From Nitriliruptoraceae bacterium (GTDB taxonomy: Bacteria; Actinomycetota; Nitriliruptoria; Nitriliruptorales; Nitriliruptoraceae): a DNA stretch of 27,912 bases. This document shows, piece by piece, positions 9,391-17,233 of this stretch (position 1 is the stretch's first letter; the number at the start of each line of letters is the position of its first letter). The stretch is taken from assembly GCA_007134165.1 (NCBI GenBank), contig SLLJ01000371.1:1-27912 (forward strand). Reading direction: 5' to 3'. The notes below the pieces were generated by a model that did not search any database, was not told the DNA's origin, and saw only the letters and a program-made list of their open reading frames with translations. The translations under genes were made by a program, and so were the position numbers.

Positions 9391-11607
9391 TCAGCCTGGC
9401 TCGACCACGGGCAGGTCGAACCAGAAGCAGGTACGTCCGGGCCGGGAGTCGAACCCGATCCGTCCGCCCTGCTGCTCCACGATGTCCTTGCTGATCGCCA
9501 GGCCCAGCCCCGCGCTGCCGTGGCCGTCGCCGGTGGGATCCGCCTGGGCGAACCGTTCGAAGACCCGGTCGGTGAACTCCTCGGGGACTCCCGGTCCCCG
9601 GTCGATCACCTCGGTGCGGGCCCAGGCGCCGAGGCGCCGCAGCCGCAGCTCGACCGTCGAGCCCTCCGGTCCGAACTTCGCCGCGTTGGACATCAGGTTG
9701 GCCAGCACCTGCCCCAGACGTACGGCGTCGACCTCGACGCCGACCTCCTCGAGTTCGGCCAACGCGAAAGTCACCCCCCGCGCGAGCCCGCAGGGGGCGA
9801 GCTCCTGCAGCGAACGTTCGAGCAACGGGCCCAGCGCCTGGACCTGCACGTCGAACACGGCCTGCCCCGAGGCCAGCCGCTCGGCATCGAGCAGGTCCTC
9901 GATCAGCGCCACGAGCCGGTCGGTGTTGCGCATGGCGACCTCCAGCAGCGGCCGCTGCCCGGCGCCGACGTCCCCCGACACGCCCGCCAACAGCAGCTCG
10001 ACGGCGCCACGGATCGAGGTCAGCGGGGTGCGTAGCTCGTGGCTGACGTTGGAGACGACCGCCGCCCGGGCCGCGTCGAGGCGCTGCTGCTCCGAGACGT
10101 CGGTGGTCGCCCCCGAGATGCGGATCGGCCGGCCGTGTTCGTCGTAGTCGATCAGACCCCGGATCACGACGGGGACGAGCTGGCCCCGGCGGTGGAGGAT
10201 CCGCGCCGACACCGTGAAGGTGCGACCGCGACGTGCCACGACTTCGTCGATCAGTACATCGATCGACGCGAGGTCGTCGGGGTGGGTCAGCTGCCGCCAG
10301 GTGTCGTTGTCCGCGGGCAGCTCGCCAGGGCCGTAGCCGTGCAGCTCGAGCCAGCGTGGCGAGTACACGACCGTGCCGGTGCGCAGGTCGTTGTCCCACC
10401 AGCCGTCCGCCGTCGCCCTCAGCACGCGCCGCAGACGCTCCTCGCTGCGCTCGAGGGCGCGCGAGGTTTCGTGAAGGTCGGTGACGTCCTGCAGGCTGCC
10501 CTCGAGGCGCTGCGGGGTGCCGTCCTGGGTGTACTGCGTGCGCGCGAGCACCCGCACCGTTCGCACGTCACCATCCGGGCGCACGACCCGGTGGACGATG
10601 TCGAGCGTGCCGTCGGTCACCGCCTCCTGGACGGCCTGATCGAACGCCTCGAGGTCCTCGGGGTGCACCAGCTCGAGGATCTGCGCGAACGGGACCCGGT
10701 GGTGCCGCGTCGACCAGCCGAGGATCTCGCAGACGACCGGCGAGACCTCGGCCACCTCGTTCTGCAGATCGAGGATCGAGTACCCGATCCGGGCCAACTG
10801 CTGGACCTCGTCGAGCTGCGCACCGGTCTGGTGCAGGCGGAGCTCGCGCTCGCGCTGGGTGGTGATGTCCTGGAACGAACCCGACACCCCGAGGACCACC
10901 CCGTCACGCAGGTCCGCGCGGCCGGTGGTACGGATCCAGCGCGGCACGCCCTGCATGGTCACGAAGCCAAGCTCGAGATCGAAGGGCTCGCCGTGCTCGA
11001 CCAACCGGGAGAAGGCCGGCTCCAGGACCGCCCGGGACTCCGGCGGGTAGCAGCGCATACCGTCGTCGACGCCCGGGCGGAAGGTGGCCGGGTCGGTGCC
11101 GTAGATCGCGTGCACGCCCGCCGACCAGCGGGTTTCACCGGTCTCGAGGTCGAGGGTCCAGGTGCCGATCCCCGACACCCGCTCGAGCTCCGCCAGGCGC
11201 TCGCGGCGCTCACGCTCCTCGGTGACGTCGCGTACGACGGCGTAGATGCGCCGCTCCTCGACCACCGAAACCGCGCTCCAGCGCAGCCAGCGGTAGGTGC
11301 CGTCGGCATGCCGGTAGCGGTTGTCGAAGCCGTGCCGGGTGCCGCCCCGGGTCAGTATCCGGGCCGCCGCGGCGGTGGCGGCGCGATCGTCGGGGTGGAC
11401 GAAGTCGAGGTAGGCACCGCTGAGCAGCTCCGGCGTCGGCCAGCCGAGCAACGCGGTCCACGCCGGGTTGACCACGAGCAGCCGGCCCTCGAAGTCCGCC
11501 ACGCACATCGGCTCCGTGGTGGCTTCGAACAGTCGGTGCATGCCACCAACGACCGCTGCACCATCCCCGCCGACCGCCTCGTGCTCGGAATGGGCGTCCA
11601 TGGCCAA
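9391..11607 (-). CDS. Soluble sensor histidine kinase with four PAS domains
   Basis: The protein is 738 aa with no membrane helix or signal peptide, so it should sense something in the cytoplasm. Four PAS/PAC units occupy roughly residues 25-140, 140-262, 263-385 and 386-508, each ending in a DVTxxxE/DITxQRE-type linker (RDVTEERERRE, QDITTQRERE, QDVTDLHE, TDVSEQQR). The kinase core follows: HisKA with His523 in SNVSHELRTPL, then a HATPase with N box NLMSNAAKF, G1 DRGPGVP, F box FERFAQADP and G2 GSAGLGLAI. All the catalytic boxes are present. No response regulator is adjacent, so it is an orphan kinase. It converges on the topoisomerase operon with a 47-nt gap. A start two codons later (Met3) is equally possible; neither has a strong ribosome binding site. 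Confidence 0.92.
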   Translation of the reverse strand: MAMDAHSEHEAVGGDGAAVVGGMHRLFEATTEPMCVADFEGRLLVVNPAWTALLGWPTPELLSGAYLDFVHPDDRAATAAAARILTRGGTRHGFDNRYRHADGTYRWLRWSAVSVVEERRIYAVVRDVTEERERRERLAELERVSGIGTWTLDLETGETRWSAGVHAIYGTDPATFRPGVDDGMRCYPPESRAVLEPAFSRLVEHGEPFDLELGFVTMQGVPRWIRTTGRADLRDGVVLGVSGSFQDITTQRERELRLHQTGAQLDEVQQLARIGYSILDLQNEVAEVSPVVCEILGWSTRHHRVPFAQILELVHPEDLEAFDQAVQEAVTDGTLDIVHRVVRPDGDVRTVRVLARTQYTQDGTPQRLEGSLQDVTDLHETSRALERSEERLRRVLRATADGWWDNDLRTGTVVYSPRWLELHGYGPGELPADNDTWRQLTHPDDLASIDVLIDEVVARRGRTFTVSARILHRRGQLVPVVIRGLIDYDEHGRPIRISGATTDVSEQQRLDAARAAVVSNVSHELRTPLTSIRGAVELLLAGVSGDVGAGQRPLLEVAMRNTDRLVALIEDLLDAERLASGQAVFDVQVQALGPLLERSLQELAPCGLARGVTFALAELEEVGVEVDAVRLGQVLANLMSNAAKFGPEGSTVELRLRRLGAWARTEVIDRGPGVPEEFTDRVFERFAQADPTGDGHGSAGLGLAISKDIVEQQGGRIGFDSRPGRTCFWFDLPVVEPG

Positions 11608-11694
11608 CCATGTTGGTGTCCCGCGCTGCCCCTACAGCAGCCCTCACCGGCCGGCAGCGGACCTCGACGGTCCCGGCCGCTTGGGTGCGCGCGT

Positions 11695-11700
11695 ACCCTA
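11695..11700 (-). promoter_or_regulatory. Candidate -10 element for the PAS kinase
   Basis: The minus strand reads TAGGGT about 88 nt upstream of the kinase start, in the gap after the VOC gene. A TTCCCT hexamer lies 17 nt further upstream, a poor -35 match. Weak. Confidence 0.22.
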
Positions 11701-11774
11701 GCGAGCCGGGTGCGGTGAGGGAAGTGGCTGGGCGCCGTCGGGTTGCCCCGCAGGCCCGCGAGGCGAGGATGGCG

Positions 11775-12236
11775 TCACAGCACCAGCGGGCGCGGTGGGT
11801 GGACCAGCAGGTCGGGGCGACGACGCCACACCTGCGGATCGACCACCTCGACGTACAGCTCGAGTTCGTTGCCGTCGGGGTCCGCGAGCGCCAGCCCGTG
11901 GGTCACCCCACGATCGACCATCCCCAGCACCTCGACGTCGGCAGCAACGAGCCGGGCGTGCATCGTACGCAGCGCGTCGTCGTCATCACCGATCTTGCAG
12001 CCCAGGTGGGCCAACCCGACCCGCCGGGTCGATGCCACCGGCTCGGCGTCGAAGCCGACCTCGATCAGCAGCAGCTCGTGGTGGCTGCGCCCGCTGGTGA
12101 GGGCGAGGCCGACCGGCCGGCCACCGGCGGTCAGCTCCACGCGCACGGCGAACCCGAGCACCTCGGTGTAGAAGTGCCGCGAGCGCAGCAGATCACGGAC
12201 GTACAGCACGGCTTGGCCGAGCTCGATGTCGGGCAC
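11775..12236 (-). CDS. VOC-superfamily (glyoxalase/extradiol dioxygenase fold) protein
   Basis: The 153-aa product has two beta-alpha-beta-beta-beta modules of the vicinal oxygen chelate fold. The first starts LGQAVLYVRDLLRSRHFYTEVLGF, a typical module opening with a conserved Phe/Tyr pair, and runs to a SHHELLLIEV strand. The second starts VGLAHLGCKIGDDDDAL and ends in the diagnostic GLALADPDGNELELYVE. Likely metal ligands are His in HHELL, His in LAHLG and Glu in LELYVE, as in single-metal VOC enzymes. These include glyoxalase I, extradiol ring-cleaving dioxygenases and resistance proteins; the substrate cannot be told from sequence. The start is GTG 12236 with AAAGG 8 nt upstream. It is divergent from the GNAT gene across 141 nt. 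Confidence 0.85.
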   Translation of the reverse strand: MPDIELGQAVLYVRDLLRSRHFYTEVLGFAVRVELTAGGRPVGLALTSGRSHHELLLIEVGFDAEPVASTRRVGLAHLGCKIGDDDDALRTMHARLVAADVEVLGMVDRGVTHGLALADPDGNELELYVEVVDPQVWRRRPDLLVHPPRPLVL

Positions 12237-12285
12237 GACAGCGCCTTTCGTGGGGACCGAGCGGCGCTCTCACGGCCGCGACGGA

Positions 12286-12292
12286 TACGGTA
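12286..12292. promoter_or_regulatory. Overlapping divergent -10 candidates
   Basis: The plus strand reads TACGGT (12286-12291) and the minus strand TACCGT (12287-12292), so a near-symmetric TACGGTA could act as a -10 in both directions. It would serve the acetyltransferase (start 12378) and the VOC gene (start 12236). This is based on the TAnnnT pattern only. Confidence 0.25.
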
Positions 12293-12377
12293 CTGCGGGC
12301 GGGGGGCCCGGTCGTCGGCCGGTCCGCGCGCGCCCTCACCACGACCACGTACCCGCGGCCCGACGGCAGGACACGAC

Positions 12378-12887
12378 ATGCGACCCGGTGTGAGGCTGCG
12401 CGCCGTGCGCGACGAGGACGCCGAGGCGCTGATCGCCCTGGTCGGCGCCGCCTACGCCGAGCACCCGGGCTGTGTGCTCGACCTTCCCGGGGTCGATGCC
12501 GACCTCCGGGCCCCGGCGAGCACCGCCGCCGCGCGACGAGGACCGTGGTGGGTGCTCGAGCATGCCGAGGTGGTGATCGGCACCGTCGGGGCCGGCGCGC
12601 CGGACGGTACAGGGACGATCGAACTCAAGCGCCTGTACCTCGACGCGGCCTGGCGCGGGCAGGGCCTGGCCGGCGAGCTGGTGCGCCATGTGGAGGCGCA
12701 TGCCGCGCAGGTGGACGCACGGCGCATCGAGCTGTGGTCCGACACCCGGTTCGAGGCTGCGCACCACCGCTACGAGCAGCTCGGCTACCGACCGACCGGC
12801 GAGACGCGCGAACTCGACGACCCGTCGCAGACCACCGAGTACCGCTTCGTCAAGCAGCTGGAGGACGGGGCGACCACCGACGGTTGA
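12378..12887 (+). CDS. GNAT-family N-acetyltransferase
   Basis: The 169-aa product is a single GNAT domain that transfers an acetyl group from acetyl-CoA to an amine. The N-terminal strand and helix are VRLRAVRDEDAEALIALVGAAY. Beta4/motif A is IELKRLYLDAAWRGQGLAGELVRHVEAHA, with the acetyl-CoA pyrophosphate loop RGQGLA. Motif B is RRIELWSDTRFEAAHHRYEQLGYRPTGETREL. The order and length are those of an ordinary stand-alone GNAT. ATG 12378 is chosen because CAGGA precedes it and the fold begins there; the same frame is open further upstream but lacks protein character. The substrate is unknown and the neighbours give no clue. Confidence 0.9.
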   Translation: MRPGVRLRAVRDEDAEALIALVGAAYAEHPGCVLDLPGVDADLRAPASTAAARRGPWWVLEHAEVVIGTVGAGAPDGTGTIELKRLYLDAAWRGQGLAGELVRHVEAHAAQVDARRIELWSDTRFEAAHHRYEQLGYRPTGETRELDDPSQTTEYRFVKQLEDGATTDG

Positions 12888-12947
12888 GCCGCCCGCCCGA
12901 GCGCCTGCGGTCGCGCCCGAACTACCGCGGTCGCGTACCAACGGCCG

Positions 12948-12972
12948 CGGGCCCGCCGGTAGGGCGGGCCCG
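12948..12972. terminator. Bidirectional hairpin between convergent genes
   Basis: A perfect 10-bp stem (CGGGCCCGCC, loop GGTAG, GGCGGGCCCG) lies between the 3' ends of the acetyltransferase (+) and dps (-). There is no T-run on either side, as is common for terminators in high-GC actinobacteria. Confidence 0.65.
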
Positions 12973-12998
12973 GGTCGGGATGGTTGCCGGCGCGGCGC

Positions 12999-13493
12999 TC
13001 AGGCCAGCTGGGCCGAGAGCATCCACAGCTGCATCTCGAGCCCGTCGAGGATCTCGATGAGCAGGTCCTCGCTGGCGACGTCGGTGTCGCCGAGGCCCTC
13101 GAGCCGCGCGCGGGTACGGCGGGCGACCGCCTCCACCCGGTTGGCCATGACCTCGATGGCCTCGGTCTGGTGCGTCCAGGACTCCGGCGCCGGGTCCTCC
13201 GGGGAGTCACCGGCGACCCGCTGGACGCGGCCGTCGGGGGCGACGCCGATCGAGGTCAGCCGCTCGGCGACGTCGTCGGACCACAGCCGGTACTGGTCGA
13301 CGAGCTCGTCGAGGTGCTCGTGGACCGACTTGAAGCGGTCACCGACCACGTTCCAGTGCAGCTGCTTCCCGGTCAGTCCGAGCTCGACGAGATCGACGAC
13401 CAGCGGCTGCAGCCGCTCGGCCACAGCCTGCTGGTCGGCGGGGGCCAGGGTGGAGCGGATGGGGGCGGTGGCTGGGCTCTGTGTGGCGCTCAC
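12999..13493 (-). CDS. dps: Dps/ferritin-like DNA-protection protein
   Basis: The 164-aa product has the four-helix bundle of Dps miniferritins, which oxidise and store iron with peroxide and shield DNA in dodecamers. The inter-subunit ferroxidase ligands are visible: His in KQLHWNVVGDRF, and His and Asp in SVHEHLDELVDQ, followed by DDVAERL, which supplies the Asp and Glu of the second helix. The C-terminal helices read EDLLIEILDGLEMQLWMLSAQLA. A short Pro/Ala-rich N-terminus could contact DNA, but it lacks the Lys cluster of E. coli Dps. The start is GTG 13493 with GAGGAG 7 nt upstream. It lies 108 nt downstream of the aldolase gene on the same strand, behind two hairpins. Confidence 0.9.
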   Translation of the reverse strand: MSATQSPATAPIRSTLAPADQQAVAERLQPLVVDLVELGLTGKQLHWNVVGDRFKSVHEHLDELVDQYRLWSDDVAERLTSIGVAPDGRVQRVAGDSPEDPAPESWTHQTEAIEVMANRVEAVARRTRARLEGLGDTDVASEDLLIEILDGLEMQLWMLSAQLA

Positions 13494-13528
13494 GGGCGTC
13501 TCCTCGTTGCATCGTGGTGCGGGACTCT

Positions 13529-13545
13529 GCCCCGATGTTCGGGGC
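13529..13545. repeat. Inverted repeat upstream of dps
   Basis: A 7-bp perfect inverted repeat (GCCCCGA, loop TGT, TCGGGGC) lies 36 nt before the dps start and directly beside a longer hairpin at 13547-13570. Both are centred on a GATGT-type core. It could be an operator for dps, or the second half of a tandem terminator for the aldolase. Confidence 0.4.
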
Positions 13546-13546
13546 C

Positions 13547-13570
13547 GGGGAGCCGGATGTCCGGCTCCCC
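13547..13570 (-). terminator. Hairpin after the aldolase gene
   Basis: A perfect 10-bp GC-rich stem (GGGGAGCCGG, loop ATGT, CCGGCTCCCC) begins 31 nt beyond the aldolase stop codon on the minus strand. Its strength and position fit a terminator without a T-run. Confidence 0.6.
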
Positions 13571-13601
13571 GCCTGTCCGCGTGGCCGTGACCGCCGTGGC
13601 C

Positions 13602-14621
13602 TCAGGCGGCGGTGCCGGCACTGCGCAGCGCCTGGCAGGCCTGAACGACCCGGGCGGACATGGCCTCTTCGGCCTTCGCTCCCCAGGAACGCGGGTCGTA
13701 GACCTTCTTGTTCCCCACGTCGCCGTCGACCTTGAGCACGCCGTCGTAGTTGGCGAACATGTGGCCGGCGATCGGACGACTGAACGCGTACTGGGTGTCG
13801 GTGTCCACGTTCATCTTGATCACGCCGTGGTCGAGCGCCTCGTGGATGTCGTGCAGTTCCGAGCCCGACCCACCGTGGAACACGAGGTCGAAGGGCATGT
13901 CGTTGCCGACCTTGGCAGCGACCGCATCCTGCAGTTCCTTGAGGATCGCGGGACGCAGCTTGACGTGGCCGGGCTTGTACACGCCGTGCACGTTGCCGAA
14001 GGTCGCCGCGAGCAGGTAGCGGCCGTTCTCGCCGGTGCCCAGCACCTCCGCGGTGCGCAGCGCGTCCTCGGGGGTCGAGTACAGCTTCTCGTTCATCTCG
14101 CCGACGATGCCGTCCTCCTCACCGCCGACCACGCCGATCTCCATCTCCATGATCGTGCGGCCTGCGCGGCACACCTCGAGCAGTTCCCTGGCGATCTCGA
14201 GGTTCTCCTCGAGTTCGACCGCGGACCCGTCCCACATGTGCGAGTTGAACAGCGGCCCCTCGCCGGCGGCGACCCGCTCCTTGGAGATCTCGGCCAGCGG
14301 ACGCATGAAGCCCTCAAGCTTGTCCTTCGGGCAGTGGTCGGTGTGCAGGGCGATGTTGACCGAGTACTGCTCGGCCACGATGCGGGCGAACTCGGCGAAG
14401 GCGACCGAGCCGGTGACCATGTTCTTGACCGACGCACCCGACCAGTAGGCCGCGCCACCGGTCGAAACCTGCACGATGCCGTCGGACTCGGCCTCGGCGA
14501 AACCGCGGATGGCAGCGTTGAGCGTCTGCGAGCTGGTGACGTTGATCGCCGGGTAGGCGAAAGCTCCCTGCTTGGCCTTGTCGAGCATCTCCTCGTAGGC
14601 CTCGGGGGTTGCGATGGGCAT
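13602..14621 (-). CDS. fbaA: Class II fructose-1,6-bisphosphate aldolase
   Basis: The 339-aa product catalyses the zinc-dependent interconversion of fructose 1,6-bisphosphate with dihydroxyacetone phosphate and glyceraldehyde 3-phosphate in glycolysis and gluconeogenesis. Motifs in order are FAYPAINVTSSQTLNAAI, the catalytic/metal block ALHTDHCPKDKLEGF, EMEIGVVGGEEDG (metal/loop region), ATFGNVHGVYKPGHVKLRP, VFHGGSGS and the phosphate-binding MNVDTDTQYAFSRPI. The order and length match the class IIA (FbaA) type used by actinobacteria. The start is ATG 14621 with AGGAG about 7 nt upstream. It follows the phosphohexomutase on the same strand after a 146-nt spacer with repeats, so it probably has its own promoter. 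All active-site residues appear intact. Confidence 0.95.
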   Translation of the reverse strand: MPIATPEAYEEMLDKAKQGAFAYPAINVTSSQTLNAAIRGFAEAESDGIVQVSTGGAAYWSGASVKNMVTGSVAFAEFARIVAEQYSVNIALHTDHCPKDKLEGFMRPLAEISKERVAAGEGPLFNSHMWDGSAVELEENLEIARELLEVCRAGRTIMEMEIGVVGGEEDGIVGEMNEKLYSTPEDALRTAEVLGTGENGRYLLAATFGNVHGVYKPGHVKLRPAILKELQDAVAAKVGNDMPFDLVFHGGSGSELHDIHEALDHGVIKMNVDTDTQYAFSRPIAGHMFANYDGVLKVDGDVGNKKVYDPRSWGAKAEEAMSARVVQACQALRSAGTAA

Positions 14622-14655
14622 GTCGTCTCCTAGATGAGTGGGTGGGTGCGTGGGT

Positions 14656-14700
14656 GTTGGTGCCGTGCGTGTCGGTGCCGTGCGTGTCGGTGCCGTCGGG
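14656..14700. repeat. 15-bp tandem repeat in the aldolase leader
   Basis: Three adjacent 15-bp units occur: GTTGGTGCCGTGCGT, GTCGGTGCCGTGCGT and GTCGGTGCCGTCGGG. Two differ by one base and the third by three at its end. They sit 35-79 nt upstream of the aldolase ATG, where the promoter or 5' leader should be. Confidence 0.75.
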
Positions 14701-14707
14701 TGCTTGG

Positions 14708-14724
14708 CGGGTGTCGGACACCCG
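14708..14724. repeat. Inverted repeat upstream of the aldolase gene
   Basis: CGGGTGTCGGACACCCG is a perfect 17-nt inverted repeat with 8-nt arms and a single central base. A physical RNA hairpin would need to open the centre, so a protein-binding operator is at least as likely. It sits just upstream of the 15-bp repeats on the minus-strand reading. Confidence 0.45.
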
Positions 14725-14750
14725 GGGGTCGTGCCGTGCGCCGGGGCGCT

Positions 14751-14765
14751 GCGGGCCGGGCCCGC
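14751..14765 (-). terminator. Short GC hairpin right after the phosphohexomutase stop
   Basis: GCGGGCCGGGCCCGC can fold with a GCGGG/CCCGC stem and begins 3 nt beyond the stop codon. It is short and lacks a T-run, so only a candidate. Confidence 0.35.
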
Positions 14766-14767
14766 CG

Positions 14768-16498
14768 TCAGTCGAGCCCCACGTGCCGGGCGAGTTGAAG
14801 CGCGACGGCACGGGCCTCGGCCTCAAGGTCGGCCACCGCCGTGGTCGGGTCGCTGACGGCGTCGTGGTCAGCCCGGAGGTCGACGTAGATCTTGGCCTTG
14901 GGTTCGGTTCCCGAGGGGCGCAGCATCGCCCGCCCGCCGTCGAGATCCAAGGCCACCAGAGCGTGGGCGGCCAGCCAGGGCGGGCGGGCCTCGGCGCCGA
15001 CGCGGTAGTCGGTGACCGCGCGCACGGTGCGTGCGCCCAGCCTCGTCGGTGGACCGTCTGCCAGTCGCTGGAGCGCAGCGAGGATCTCGGCCTTGCCGCG
15101 GGTGCCCGGGCGGAACACCGCGTGCTGGTGGCTGACCCAGCGGCCGTGCCGGCGGGCGAGCTGCTCGAGCCGGTCGCGAACGGTTTGGCCCTCGGCAGCC
15201 AGCGCCCGGGCGAGGTCGGCCATGGCCACGCCCGCCCCGATGCCGTCCTTGTCGTGCACGACGTCGCCGATGGTGACGCCAAGCGCCTCCTCGAACCCGA
15301 GTACCAGGGTCGTGCCCTGATCGCGCGCGAGGTCCCGGGCGGCCTTGCAGATCCACTTGAAGCCGGTCAGGCTCCATTCGGCCCGGGCGCGGTAGGCGGT
15401 CGCGACGTCACGGATCATCGGGGTGGACACGATGCTGGCGACCACCAGTGGACGATCCGCGTCCGCGCCCCTCAGCAGGTGGTCGGCGAGCAGCACGCCC
15501 AGCTGGTTGCCGGTCAGAGCCAGGTGGCCGCCGGCGCCGTCGGGCACGGCGACCGCCAGCCGGTCACCATCCGGGTCGTTGGCCAGCACCAGATCGGCCT
15601 CCAGTTGCCCGGCCAACTCCAGGGCTGCGTCCAGCGCTCCCGGCTCCTCGGGGTTGGGGAAGGGCACGGTGGGGAAGTCACCGTCGGGTTCGGCCTGTGA
15701 GGCGACCTCGTGCAGGTCCTGATACCCGCTGGCACGCAGCGCCCGGTGCAGCAGCGGTCCCGCGACCCCGTGCAGTGCGGTGGTCACGATGCGCAGGTCC
15801 GGCCCGTCCACGGGGGGCAGGGTCGCGCCGAGCTCGCCGAGGTAGCGGCCCACCACCTGGTCGGTGACGGTACGCACCCGGTCGCTGGCATCGGGGTCGA
15901 TCCGGGGGACCTCGGTGGCCGGGCCGACCGCATCGATGGCAGCCGCGATCGCCGCGTCCTCGGGAGCGACCAACTGCGCGGCGGCCTCGGTGTACACCTT
16001 GTAGCCGTTGTACTCCGGCGGGTTGTGGCTCGCGGTGACCACCACCGCGGCAGCCGCGCCGAGCACCTTCTGTGCGTAGGCGACCAGCGGCGTGGGCTGC
16101 GGGGTCGAGAAGCGGTGCACGGCCAGCCCCGCACCGCACAGCACCGCGGTCACGTCGGTCGCGAACCGGGCCGAGTCGTGGCGGGCGTCGAAGCCGACCA
16201 CCACCCCGCGCTCGGCGGCATCTTCCACGGTCGCGAGCAGGTGGTCGGCGAGCCCACGGGTGGTGCGGATCACCACCGCCCGGTTCATGCGCAGCGGGCC
16301 GGGCCCGACGATGCCGCGCAACCCGGCCGTCCCGAAGGCCAGCGCCCCGTCGACATGCTCGGCGAGCACCGCCGCGTCGCCGGCGGCCAGCAGGGCCTCG
16401 AGGGCCGCTCGGGTTCCGGGGTCGGGATCTCCCGCGATCCACGACCGGGCGCGCTTCAGCAGCGCGGCCGCCGTCGACGCAGGCTCAGAGGTTGGCAT
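14768..16498 (-). CDS. pgm: Phosphoglucomutase/phosphomannomutase (alpha-D-phosphohexomutase)
   Basis: The 576-aa enzyme interconverts hexose 1- and 6-phosphates, linking glycolysis to glycogen and cell-envelope sugar nucleotides. The four-domain signature is complete. It has the AFGTAGLRGIVGPGPLRMN opening, the phosphoserine loop TASHNPPEYNGYKVY, the metal loop NDPDGDRLAV, the sugar-binding GFEEALG with an adjacent HDKDGI, and the phosphate-binding RPSGTEPKAKIY in domain 4. The TASHNPPEYNGYKVY form and length match the longer PGM2-like mutases. ATG 16498 is preferred over longer in-frame options because the added N-terminal sequence is Arg/Gly-rich filler. A TAGAGT sits 7 nt before it, suggesting a leaderless transcript. 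It lies between the TetR gene and the aldolase on the same strand. Confidence 0.94.
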   Translation of the reverse strand: MPTSEPASTAAALLKRARSWIAGDPDPGTRAALEALLAAGDAAVLAEHVDGALAFGTAGLRGIVGPGPLRMNRAVVIRTTRGLADHLLATVEDAAERGVVVGFDARHDSARFATDVTAVLCGAGLAVHRFSTPQPTPLVAYAQKVLGAAAAVVVTASHNPPEYNGYKVYTEAAAQLVAPEDAAIAAAIDAVGPATEVPRIDPDASDRVRTVTDQVVGRYLGELGATLPPVDGPDLRIVTTALHGVAGPLLHRALRASGYQDLHEVASQAEPDGDFPTVPFPNPEEPGALDAALELAGQLEADLVLANDPDGDRLAVAVPDGAGGHLALTGNQLGVLLADHLLRGADADRPLVVASIVSTPMIRDVATAYRARAEWSLTGFKWICKAARDLARDQGTTLVLGFEEALGVTIGDVVHDKDGIGAGVAMADLARALAAEGQTVRDRLEQLARRHGRWVSHQHAVFRPGTRGKAEILAALQRLADGPPTRLGARTVRAVTDYRVGAEARPPWLAAHALVALDLDGGRAMLRPSGTEPKAKIYVDLRADHDAVSDPTTAVADLEAEARAVALQLARHVGLD

Positions 16499-16505
16499 GC
16501 GCGCG

Positions 16506-16511
16506 ACTCTA
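16506..16511 (-). promoter_or_regulatory. pgm: -10 element for a leaderless phosphohexomutase transcript
   Basis: The minus strand reads TAGAGT with 7 nt between it and the ATG at 16498, the spacing at which transcription would begin on the A of the start codon. Leaderless mRNAs with exactly this layout are common in actinobacteria. The alternative is a ribosome binding site (GGAGGGGG), which lies rather far at about 14 nt. Confidence 0.5.
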
Positions 16512-16563
16512 GCCCCCTCCGACCGCCCCGGCGCAGCGATCGGCCGGCACCCCGGTCGGGTGG

Positions 16564-17184
16564 TCAGCCCGGGTCCACGCCCGCGGCCCGCAGTGCTCCC
16601 CACGCCAACTGCTCGAGCAGGGCGCGGCGCTGCCGGGCGTCGAGCGGGCGGGCTTCGGCGTCGGTGTACAGCGCGGCGGCGTCGATCAGACCGTGCACGG
16701 ACACCGCCATGGCTCGCGCCACCTCGACGTCGAGATGGGACGCGATCCCACCGATGGCCTCGGCCCAGGCCGACACCCAGCGGTCGTGGTTGCGGCTGGC
16801 CCGTTCGCGGTAGTCATCGGGCAGATGGCGCAGCTCGCGCACCAGCACCACGATCGCCTCGGGCTGGTGCAGCGCAAGGTCGAGCTGGGCGTCGAGCAGG
16901 ACCGCCAGAGCCTGGTCGGGGGGCAGGTGGCGGGCCCGCTCGAGTGCCGGACGCAGCTGCTGCCAGAGGCGGTCGAGCACGGCCATGAGCACCGCGTCCT
17001 TGGATGCGAAGTGCCGGTACAGCCCCGGGCCGGTGATGCCCGCCGACGCACCGAGGTCGTCCACCGAGACCCCGTGGAAACCGCGCTCGCGGAACAGCAG
17101 CGCGGCAGCATCCAACACGGCCTCGCGGCGTCGGCGGCCACGGTCGGTGGCGGCGGGCGCGGGGGGATCGGCCCGGTCGCTCAC
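16564..17184 (-). CDS. TetR-family transcriptional regulator
   Basis: The 206-aa regulator has an N-terminal TetR helix-turn-helix (about residues 17-63: RREAVLDAAALLFRERGFHGVSVDDLGASAGITGPGLYRHFASKDAVL). An all-helical ligand domain follows, with the LVRELRHLPDDYRERASRNHDRWVSAWAEAI segment seen in regulators of fatty-acid and acyl-CoA genes. It follows the two acyl-CoA dehydrogenase genes by 49 nt on the same strand, so it is probably the last or middle gene of their operon. It is a good candidate to bind the palindrome at 19676-19691. The ligand is probably an acyl-CoA (inference from context). The start is GTG 17184. Confidence 0.9.
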   Translation of the reverse strand: MSDRADPPAPAATDRGRRRREAVLDAAALLFRERGFHGVSVDDLGASAGITGPGLYRHFASKDAVLMAVLDRLWQQLRPALERARHLPPDQALAVLLDAQLDLALHQPEAIVVLVRELRHLPDDYRERASRNHDRWVSAWAEAIGGIASHLDVEVARAMAVSVHGLIDAAALYTDAEARPLDARQRRALLEQLAWGALRAAGVDPG

Positions 17185-17233
17185 CGGACGAGGATCACCG
17201 CGGGGCGGGGGCCGGTCGCGAGACGGGGGCGGA

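Noticed and set aside
11610..12377. Plus-strand extension of the acetyltransferase frame upstream of its ATG
   Set aside because: It runs antisense to the VOC gene and lacks fold-like sequence; the GNAT domain begins right at ATG 12378.
14638..14700. Repeats read as a CRISPR-like array
   Set aside because: The units are 15 bp and directly adjacent with no spacers, so this is a simple tandem repeat.
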